From an uncultured Clostridia bacterium (lineage in GTDB: Bacteria; Bacillota; Clostridia; Oscillospirales; Ruminococcaceae): DNA of 11,416 nt. The notes under the pieces are model-generated. The model was not told the origin of the DNA, made no database searches, and worked only from the letters and a program-made list of their open reading frames with translations. The stretch spans positions 1-11,416 of the forward strand of contig CAMBHV010000018.1 in the NCBI GenBank assembly GCA_945867255.1, read 5' to 3'. Shown piece by piece: positions 1-6,213 of this stretch. Position 1 is the stretch's first letter; each line of letters starts with the position of its first letter. The position numbers and the translations under genes are program-made.

Positions 1-37
1 GGCGCGTGTTTTAAAACCGCGTACACACAAGAAGGGC

Positions 38-42
38 AGGAG
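38..42 (+). promoter_or_regulatory. Ribosome binding site of cdaA
   Basis: An AGGAG core lies 6 bases before the ATG at 49. This near-consensus Shine-Dalgarno site fixes the cdaA start. Only 48 bases precede the gene in this window and no -35/-10 pair is recognisable there, so the promoter is probably further upstream. Confidence 0.75.
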
Positions 43-48
43 AAGCGC

Positions 49-894
49 ATGTGGTATTCATTCATCAACCGGCTAAGGGCAAGCTTTGGCCTTGCTGACG
101 TGCTGGATATCATCGTAGTGGCCTTTCTTGTGTATGAGGCCATTATTCTGGTGCGGAAAACCCGCACCGCACAGCTTGCAAAAGGCATTATTGCGCTGCT
201 TGTTGTTTGGGCCGTATCCAGTGTGGCGCACCTGCGCACATTGCAGTTCATTTTGGACAACCTGATGAGCTGGGGGCTGATTGCCTTGGTAATTGTATTC
301 CAGCCGGAATTGCGCCGCGCGCTGGAGCAGGTGGGCAACACCAACATTTTTTCGGCGGGCTTTTTGCGCCCGAAAGCGCGTGGAGAAACACTGCGCGAGG
401 CATGGCGCAAAGCGGCACTGGCAGTGTGCGATGCGGCCGAGCGTTTTTCTGAAACACGCACCGGTGCGCTGATCGTATTTGAAAAGCGTTCGAATCTTTC
501 CGAGATCATCAAAACAGGCACCATCCTGGACGCGGAAGTAACACAGGAGATGCTGGGCACGATTTTCTACGTGGGCACTCCGCTGCACGACGGTGCGGCA
601 GTGCTGCGCGACGGGCGCATTGAGGCGGCCGGTTGTGTTCTGCCGCTTTCCGACAACCTGGAAATGGGCAAGGACATGGGCACACGCCACCGTGCCGCGC
701 TTGGTATGAGTGAAAATTCAGACGCCGTAGTAGTGGTAGTGAGCGAGGAAACGGGCATTATCTCTCTGGCGAAAAACGGCGTGCTGATTCGCCGGCTGGA
801 CAGGCAGAACCTGTTCAGCCTTCTGGAGGGGGACGTTGTGCCCCCTGCGGAAGAAGAAAAAAAGCAGCCCTTCTGGAGGAAGAAACATGGATGA
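49..894 (+). CDS. cdaA: Diadenylate cyclase CdaA (c-di-AMP synthase)
   Basis: Membrane-bound diadenylate cyclase that condenses two ATP into cyclic di-AMP, the messenger controlling potassium/osmolyte balance and cell-wall homeostasis in Firmicutes. The 281-residue product has the usual CdaA length. Seen in the sequence: three hydrophobic segments near residues 18-36, 44-61 and 73-85, then a cytoplasmic DAC (DisA_N) domain with both signature motifs, DGA at 181-183 (in LHDGAAV) and GTRHRAA at 211-217. These bind and cyclise ATP. The C-terminus is a charged tail ending KKHG. The ATG at 49 is preceded by AGGAG at good spacing. The last 8 bases overlap the start of cdaR, which implies translational coupling. 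CdaR is the known partner and modulator of CdaA. The family assignment is very secure; activity is inferred from intact motifs. Confidence 0.97.
   Translation: MWYSFINRLRASFGLADVLDIIVVAFLVYEAIILVRKTRTAQLAKGIIALLVVWAVSSVAHLRTLQFILDNLMSWGLIALVIVFQPELRRALEQVGNTNIFSAGFLRPKARGETLREAWRKAALAVCDAAERFSETRTGALIVFEKRSNLSEIIKTGTILDAEVTQEMLGTIFYVGTPLHDGAAVLRDGRIEAAGCVLPLSDNLEMGKDMGTRHRAALGMSENSDAVVVVVSEETGIISLAKNGVLIRRLDRQNLFSLLEGDVVPPAEEEKKQPFWRKKHG
875..880 (+). promoter_or_regulatory. Ribosome binding site of cdaR inside the end of cdaA
   Basis: GGAGGA sits 6 bases before the ATG at 887 and lies within the last codons of cdaA. It decides the cdaR start: the frame is open further up to a TTG at 836, but those upstream codons encode only a lysine/serine-rich stretch and have no comparable site. 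Confidence 0.75.
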
Positions 895-2263
895 ACACAA
901 ACGCAGCAATGCACCGGCGGGCACCGACGGGCTGCAGCCGGAAAAACCTGTAAAGAAAAAAGAAAACAGGGCCGCGCTGCGCCAGAAGCTGGTTCGTCTG
1001 GCTGGCGACAACCGGGTGCTGGCAGCATTTTCGCTGGTGGTTGCGTTTTTTCTGTGGTTTGTGGTGATCTCCGTGGTGGACCCAAATCAGACCACCACGG
1101 TGCGCTATGTGCCGGTGAACCTGGATTACAACTCTGCCGCGTACGAAAGCTATGGGCTGGACATTGTGGAAAAGCCGAATATGACGGTGAATGTCCGTGT
1201 GACAGGCGATGGCAGCGTGGTGGGCGGCCTTGGCGCAAGCGACCTTCTTGTATATCCGGATTATTCCAGTGTTTCGGGGGCAGGTACCTATACGTTGAAG
1301 CTGCTGGTGCGCCGCGCGGACACTTCGCTGAGTGTGCAGCAGCAGTATGAAATTGAAGAGATCACCCCCAATTCCTATATCACGCTGACATTTGACAAGG
1401 TATCCACCAAGACGTTCCCGGTTACGGTGAATGTGATCGGGGTAGAACCTGCGGAAGGATATTTTGTAGATACACCCGTGGCGGCCCCGGCGGAAGTGAC
1501 ATTGCGCGGACCGGAAAGCCAGATGAGCAAGGTGGATAAGGTGGTGGCAAATGTTGCCCTCAGCGGCCAGCGCACGGAAAGCGCCCTTGCCACGGCGCAG
1601 CTGGAGTTCTGGGACAAGGACGGCAAAGTGCTTACCGATACACACATCACCGCAGATACAGAGCAGGTGGATGTGACTATTCCCATCCTGAAGATGAAAG
1701 AAGTGCCCATTACCTTTGAATACACCGGTGTGCCGCAAGGTTATGATACCAGTGTGCTGGGCGCAAAGCTTTCGCAGGAGACCATTCTGGTGGCAGGTTC
1801 TTCCGAGCGCATCGATGCGCTGGAGAGCATTAGCGCCGGCTTTGTGGACCTGACGAAATTCAAACTGGGTGAAACCGTGACGCTGAACATCACCATGCCG
1901 GACGGCCTGCGAAACCTGGATGCGCTGCAAAGCGTGGATGTGACGTTCGACACATACGGGTTTGCCACACGCACGGTGACGGTGTCGCAAATCAGCGTGG
2001 TGAACGCGCCGTCGGATATTTCGGTGTCTGTGACGACACGGCGCTTGAACGACGTAACGCTGGTGGGCCCGGAAGACGAACTGAACGCGCTGAGTGAGGC
2101 AAATGTGGTGGCGCAGGTGGATGCTTCGGCCAGCAATATTAATGTTTCCAAGGGCCAGCAGAGCATGCCGGTAACCATCGTGATCCCGGGTTCCAACACG
2201 GTGTTTGCCACGGGCAGCTATGAAGTGCTGTGCGATATTGATACAACCGGCGGGGCGGGATGA
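887..2263 (+). CDS. cdaR: CdaA regulatory protein CdaR (YbbR-repeat protein)
   Basis: Single-pass membrane protein that binds CdaA and modulates c-di-AMP production. The 458-residue product has a basic cytoplasmic N-terminus (residues 1-42), one transmembrane segment at about 43-63 (core AFFLWFVVISVV), and a long extracytoplasmic part of beta-rich YbbR repeats. I count about four repeats, near residues 72-165, 176-265, 271-355 and 361-452. They recur with a 'PVTV..GVP..GY...' opening and a 'V.L.GPE..M..V' core (RGPESQM at 207-213, VGPEDEL at 393-399). The start at 887 is chosen for its GGAGGA site and 8-base overlap with cdaA. In many Firmicutes glmM follows; here a flavoprotein gene follows after a single base. 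Family assignment rests on repeats, topology and gene neighbour. Confidence 0.93.
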   Translation: MDEHKRSNAPAGTDGLQPEKPVKKKENRAALRQKLVRLAGDNRVLAAFSLVVAFFLWFVVISVVDPNQTTTVRYVPVNLDYNSAAYESYGLDIVEKPNMTVNVRVTGDGSVVGGLGASDLLVYPDYSSVSGAGTYTLKLLVRRADTSLSVQQQYEIEEITPNSYITLTFDKVSTKTFPVTVNVIGVEPAEGYFVDTPVAAPAEVTLRGPESQMSKVDKVVANVALSGQRTESALATAQLEFWDKDGKVLTDTHITADTEQVDVTIPILKMKEVPITFEYTGVPQGYDTSVLGAKLSQETILVAGSSERIDALESISAGFVDLTKFKLGETVTLNITMPDGLRNLDALQSVDVTFDTYGFATRTVTVSQISVVNAPSDISVSVTTRRLNDVTLVGPEDELNALSEANVVAQVDASASNINVSKGQQSMPVTIVIPGSNTVFATGSYEVLCDIDTTGGAG

Positions 2264-2264
2264 T

Positions 2265-3854
2265 ATGCTGTATGTAAAACAGATACGCCTTCCTTTGGCG
2301 GCCCCGCGCCAGGAAGCGCTGGCCGCCGCGCTGCGCGTGCTGAAGTTGCCGAAAAGCGCGGTGCGCCAGGCAGAGCTGGCAAAAGTGAGTGTGGATGCAA
2401 GGCATGGCCGGCCCAGCCTTGTATACACAGTGGCTGTGGAACTGTGGGACGAGGGCGCCGAGCTTTCCTACGAGGGCTTTGCGCCCTCTGTTTCGCTGGC
2501 GCGGCCGGCTCCGCTTGTGCTTATGCACGGCACGGCTCCGCTTTGCGGGCGGCCTGTGGTGTGCGGGCTGGGGCCTGCAGGGCTGTTTGCGGCGCTGGTG
2601 CTGGCAAGGGCGGGCTTTGCCCCTCTGGTGCTGGAGCGGGGCCCCGCCATGGAGCAGCGCGCTGCGGCGGTGAAAGCTTTTGAACAGACGGGCATTTTGC
2701 AGCCGGAAGCAAACATTCAGTTTGGCGAAGGTGGCGCAGGCACTTTTTCAGACGGAAAACTTACCACGCGCATCCACGACCCGCTGTGTGCCTTTGTGAA
2801 AGATACGCTGTTGGAACATGGTGCGCCACCGGAAGTGGCATGGATGCAAAAACCCCATGTGGGCACGGATAAACTGCGTGGCGTGATTCAAAGTATACGC
2901 GCAGAGATACAGCGCCTTGGCGGCGAAGTGTGCTTTGACACCAAGCTGACGGGCGTGCGCACGCGCGGCGGGCGCCTTTGCGCCGTGGTTACCCCGGCAG
3001 GGGAAGTGCCGTGCGAAGCGCTTGTGCTGGCACCGGGCCATTCGGCGCGGGACACATTTTTCATGCTGGCGGACGCGGGCTTTACGCTTTCGGCCAAGCC
3101 GTTTTCCGTGGGCTTTCGGGCCGAGCATCTGCAGGCGGATATCGAGCGTGGGCTGTACCATGAGGCGGCAGGCCACCCGGCGCTGCCGCGCGGGGAATAT
3201 CAGCTTAGCCAGCATGTGGGTGCGCGGTGTGTATACACGTTCTGCATGTGCCCTGGCGGGCAGGTGGTGGCTGCTGCAAGCGAAGAAGGCCGATGCGTTA
3301 CCAACGGCATGAGTTATCATGCCCGGGCGGGAAAAAACGCCAACGCGGCTGTGGTGGTAAGCGTGGGCCCGCAGGATTTTGGCGGTGACGCAAAAAAGGC
3401 CATTGCCTTTCAGCGCGCGCTGGAAGAAAAAGCGTATGCGGCGGGTGGCGGCGGATACACCGCGCCCGCGCAGGATATTCAGGCGTTTCTTGCCGGGCGC
3501 GCCGGCCTTGCAAAAGGGGCGGTGTGCCCCACCTATCCGCGCGGTGTGCGCGCGGCGGAGCTGGGCGGCCTTCTGGGCGAGGAACTGGCGGGTGCTTTGC
3601 GCGCCGGGCTGCGTGCATTTGGCCGCAAATTGCCGGGTTACACGGCGCCGGGCGCCGTGCTGACAGGGTTGGAAACGCGCACATCCAGCCCGGTGCGCCT
3701 TATGCGGAATGAAAAGTTGGAAAGTGTAGATTGCCCGGGCGTATATCCGTGCGGCGAAGGCGCAGGTTATGCAGGCGGCATCATGTCTGCGGCAGTGGAT
3801 GGTGTGCGCACGGCCCTGGCCATTGCGCAAAAGTACCACCCGGCAGGCGAATGA
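2265..3854 (+). CDS. FAD-dependent oxidoreductase, COG2509-type
   Basis: Predicted cytoplasmic flavoprotein of 529 residues; its physiological substrate is unknown. It opens with a small family-typical N-terminal domain (VKQIRLPL, residues 4-11, then a basic region). A dinucleotide-binding Rossmann motif follows at 98-126: VVCGLGPAG, closing with the acidic-end strand LVLERG. A glycine-rich FAD-contact region lies at 150-169 (FGEGGAGTFSDGKL), and the C-terminal FAD motif is at 494-513 (CGEGAGYAGGIMSAAVDG). These match the COG2509/HI0933-like dehydrogenases of clostridia. The ATG at 2265 lies one base after the cdaR stop, with GGGGCGGGA at 2252-2260 as ribosome binding site; an earlier in-frame start at 2205 would overlap cdaR deeply and is rejected. 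No transmembrane segment or signal peptide is seen. Fold and cofactor are secure; the reaction is not known. Confidence 0.9.
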   Translation: MLYVKQIRLPLAAPRQEALAAALRVLKLPKSAVRQAELAKVSVDARHGRPSLVYTVAVELWDEGAELSYEGFAPSVSLARPAPLVLMHGTAPLCGRPVVCGLGPAGLFAALVLARAGFAPLVLERGPAMEQRAAAVKAFEQTGILQPEANIQFGEGGAGTFSDGKLTTRIHDPLCAFVKDTLLEHGAPPEVAWMQKPHVGTDKLRGVIQSIRAEIQRLGGEVCFDTKLTGVRTRGGRLCAVVTPAGEVPCEALVLAPGHSARDTFFMLADAGFTLSAKPFSVGFRAEHLQADIERGLYHEAAGHPALPRGEYQLSQHVGARCVYTFCMCPGGQVVAAASEEGRCVTNGMSYHARAGKNANAAVVVSVGPQDFGGDAKKAIAFQRALEEKAYAAGGGGYTAPAQDIQAFLAGRAGLAKGAVCPTYPRGVRAAELGGLLGEELAGALRAGLRAFGRKLPGYTAPGAVLTGLETRTSSPVRLMRNEKLESVDCPGVYPCGEGAGYAGGIMSAAVDGVRTALAIAQKYHPAGE

Positions 3855-3894
3855 ACTGTATTGCAGCACAAAAGACATAAAAAGAGGAAACACT
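3855..3894 (+). promoter_or_regulatory. Short A-rich gap with ribosome binding site for first XpaC-like gene
   Basis: This 40-base spacer is richer in A than its surroundings. It contains AGAGGAAA, whose AGGA core at 3885-3888 is 6 bases before the ATG at 3895. I see no inverted repeat and no -35/-10 pair, so the downstream gene is probably read through from the preceding genes. Confidence 0.55.
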
Positions 3895-5046
3895 ATGCCC
3901 CAGAAAAAGCCACAACACGATTATGACGAATTGAGCCGTGAGATCGAGCAGGAAGTGCGCCAGGCGGTGGATGCCATGGGCGCTGCTTTGCGTGGCGCGG
4001 TGAACGGTGCGCAGGCATCGTTTGGCTCTGGCGGCATGCATGCTGCCGGGCAGGCTTTTGAAGGCGCGGCGCGCGCTGCCGGGCAGGCTTTAGGGGGCGC
4101 GGCCAAAGTTGCCGCGCAGGAATTCGAGAAAACGGTGCGCCCCACGCGGAAGGCCATGGCAAAAAACAAGCGCCTGAAAAAGTTGCGCAGCCGGCGCGAA
4201 AGCGCGGCCATTGCCGCGGGCGGGCATTTGTGTATGGGCGCTTTGTTCACGGCACTTTCCGCCACTGCGTTTTTGGAAGAGGGCTGGACAGGCGTACCCG
4301 TGCTGGCGGTATTTGCCGCATGGGGGTTCGTGAGCGGCCTGTTTAAATTGCGCAAGGCACGCAGATTGCGTTTTCTGCTTGGTTATATGACCGCGCTGGA
4401 AGACCGTTCGTATTGCCGCATCAGCGAACTTGCCGCCGCCACCAGCCGCCGGGAAAAGGCTGTTTTGGCAGATATCCGGCGCTTTCTGCAAATGGGTGAG
4501 ATGGAAGGAATGTATCTTTCACCGGACGACACCCGGCTGTTTACAAACCGCACGGCATACATGGCATATATGGCTCATGTGGAGCATGCGGACCAGCCTG
4601 CGCCGGACGAAGACGCTGCACCCACGGCAGGGCAGGTGTATGAAAACTTTCTGCGGGAGCTGGCGGCTGAAAAACAGCGCATGGATGATGCTGCTGTGCG
4701 GGCAAAGGTGGAAAAGCTGGAGCAGCACACGGTGCAAATTGCCGAATGGCTGCGCCAGCATCCCGGCCGCGAAGCAGGTGTGCGCCGCTTTACCGGCTAT
4801 TATTTGCCTACGGTGCTGAAACTGCTGCGCACCTATAATGATATGGACCTGCATACGCAGGACAGCGGCGTTGCCAACGGTATCCAGCAGGAGATCGGCG
4901 ATATCCTGGACACCATCGATAAGGCGTTTGTAACGCTGCGGGACGGCCTTTTGCAGGATACGGCCATGGATGTATCGGCTGAGATCAGCGCACTGGAAAC
5001 GGTGCTGGCCCAGGATGGGCTTGTGGAAGACAAGATGGCGAAATAG
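3895..5046 (+). CDS. XpaC-family membrane protein, first of a tandem pair
   Basis: A 383-residue protein of the XpaC / 5-bromo-4-chloroindolyl phosphate hydrolysis family. The molecular role is not established; family members often occur with TelA-type envelope-stress genes. Parts in order: a charged N-terminus; an Ala/Gly-rich amphipathic region at 22-85 with 11-residue repeats (AAGQAFEGAAR / AAGQALGGAAK); a basic patch at 86-102; two hydrophobic segments at about 104-126 and 132-150; a section at about 164-218 resembling a winged helix (ISELAAATSRREKAVLADIRR); an acidic linker at 234-245; and a helical XpaC domain at about 246-377 with the signature VRRFTGYYLPTVLKLL near 296-311. The ATG at 3895 has AGGA 6 bases upstream; the frame is open further up but overlaps the flavoprotein gene. 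It ends in TAG. The C-terminal half is clearly paralogous to the next gene. Confidence 0.85.
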   Translation: MPQKKPQHDYDELSREIEQEVRQAVDAMGAALRGAVNGAQASFGSGGMHAAGQAFEGAARAAGQALGGAAKVAAQEFEKTVRPTRKAMAKNKRLKKLRSRRESAAIAAGGHLCMGALFTALSATAFLEEGWTGVPVLAVFAAWGFVSGLFKLRKARRLRFLLGYMTALEDRSYCRISELAAATSRREKAVLADIRRFLQMGEMEGMYLSPDDTRLFTNRTAYMAYMAHVEHADQPAPDEDAAPTAGQVYENFLRELAAEKQRMDDAAVRAKVEKLEQHTVQIAEWLRQHPGREAGVRRFTGYYLPTVLKLLRTYNDMDLHTQDSGVANGIQQEIGDILDTIDKAFVTLRDGLLQDTAMDVSAEISALETVLAQDGLVEDKMAK

Positions 5047-5133
5047 GGTTTGACCCTGCGGTGAAAAGGGGGCTGCACCGGCTTGGAGATCGTTATTCTT
5101 CTCATTTTCATCACCGTGGTGCTTCCGCGGTTA

Positions 5134-5138
5134 AAGGA
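5134..5138 (+). promoter_or_regulatory. Ribosome binding site supporting ATG 5146 of second XpaC-like gene
   Basis: AAGGA lies 7 bases before the ATG at 5146. This is better than the AAAAGGGGG (5064-5072) placed 10 bases before the alternative TTG at 5083. It is the main reason for choosing 5146. Confidence 0.5.
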
Positions 5139-5145
5139 ATTGAGC

Positions 5146-6207
5146 ATGCCGAAAAAATTTACCGATTCCGGCGCGAAGTATTACGCGCCCACCCTGAATG
5201 CGGGCGGTGCGGCGCAAAGCCGCAATGAAGCCGGCGGTATGCTGGGCAGAATGTTGCTGGGCGGTGCCGCGGGTGCGGGGTGCGCGGCGCTGAGCGTGCT
5301 GTTTGCCTGTGTGGCGCTGAGCCAACTGGGAGAAGGCCTGTATTATATATGGTCCTTTGCCTCCGCAGTGGAAGTGGCGGCCAGCGTGGCCCAATTCGGG
5401 CTTATCAGTTTTGCGTTCGGCAAGCTTTCGCAGTTGGGGTTTCGTTTGTTTGAACGGGTGAAACGTTTCCGGCTGTACCGCAACATTATCAACTTGCAGG
5501 AATCCTGCCCGTTGACGGATATTGCGCGCGCATCCGGGCGCAGCGTGACGGCTGTGGAGAAAGACCTGAAAGACCTTGTGCGAAGAGGATATTTTCCGTT
5601 TGGCTTTGTAGACGAAGAAACGGGATGCTTCTGGGCGAACAACACGGTATGGCGCCTGCGAAACCCGCAGCGCGCCCAGGAACAAGAGCAGCAGCGCGGA
5701 AAGCCGCGCCGCAAAAGGACGAAAAAAAGCGCTCAGCCTGCGCTGGATGAATTTGCCGCCAGGCGGAAAAGCTTTTTGGAAGAACTGGACGCACAGATTG
5801 GGCAGATCGATGACGAAGCGATCCACCGCAGTGCACAGGGCATCCGGGAAAAAGCCGGCGATATTTTTGAATGGGTGGAGCATCACCCTGCCGCGCAGGA
5901 CGATGTGCGGCGCTTTTGCGACTATTATATGCCAACTACATTGCGCCTTTTGAAGGTGTATAACGAGGTGGAACCACATGCGGCCACCAGCGAGGCTGCG
6001 GCCAGCGTGCGCAAAGAAGTGCAGGATGTGCTGGAACCGGTAAACGCGGCATTTGCCAATTTGCTGGATAGCCTTCTGCAGGCCACCGCACTGGATGTAA
6101 GCGCGGAAGCCGATGCGCTGAAAGCCGTGCTCTCGCAGGAGGGCCTTGTGCAGGATGGCCCTGTGATGAGCGCCGCGCCTGACACTGTAAAAGAAAAGGA
6201 ACGATGA
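5146..6207 (+). CDS. XpaC-family membrane protein, second of a tandem pair
   Basis: A 353-residue paralogue of the preceding gene, of unknown molecular role. It has a short polar N-terminus and hydrophobic segments at about 38-60 and 72-98. A helix-turn-helix-like section follows at about 112-166 (LTDIARASGRSVTAVEKDLKD, then an aromatic wing-like FPFGFVDEE). A very basic/glutamine-rich linker spans 174-197. The XpaC helical domain covers about 203-338 with VRRFCDYYMPTTLRLLKVYNE at 254-274. The last 95 or so residues align without large gaps to the first paralogue, for instance ALDVSAEADALKAVLSQEGLV against AMDVSAEISALETVLAQDGLV. The start is uncertain. ATG 5146 has AAGGA upstream and gives MPKKF, like the paralogue's MPQKK. 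A TTG at 5083 would add a hydrophobic 21-residue extension (VILLIFITVVLP). The stop is 6 bases before recJ. Confidence 0.82.
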   Translation: MPKKFTDSGAKYYAPTLNAGGAAQSRNEAGGMLGRMLLGGAAGAGCAALSVLFACVALSQLGEGLYYIWSFASAVEVAASVAQFGLISFAFGKLSQLGFRLFERVKRFRLYRNIINLQESCPLTDIARASGRSVTAVEKDLKDLVRRGYFPFGFVDEETGCFWANNTVWRLRNPQRAQEQEQQRGKPRRKRTKKSAQPALDEFAARRKSFLEELDAQIGQIDDEAIHRSAQGIREKAGDIFEWVEHHPAAQDDVRRFCDYYMPTTLRLLKVYNEVEPHAATSEAAASVRKEVQDVLEPVNAAFANLLDSLLQATALDVSAEADALKAVLSQEGLVQDGPVMSAAPDTVKEKER

Positions 6208-6213
6208 ATTGCC

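Noticed and set aside
2205..2264. Upstream ATG start at 2205 for the flavoprotein
   Set aside because: It would overlap cdaR by about 59 bases and add a non-conserved stretch; ATG 2265 has a purine-rich site and gives the family N-terminus.
5047..5145. Promoter in the gap between the two XpaC-like genes (TTGACC at 5050-5055)
   Set aside because: No -10 hexamer is present at 16-18 bases spacing; the sequence there is a G-rich purine run followed by CTGCAC.
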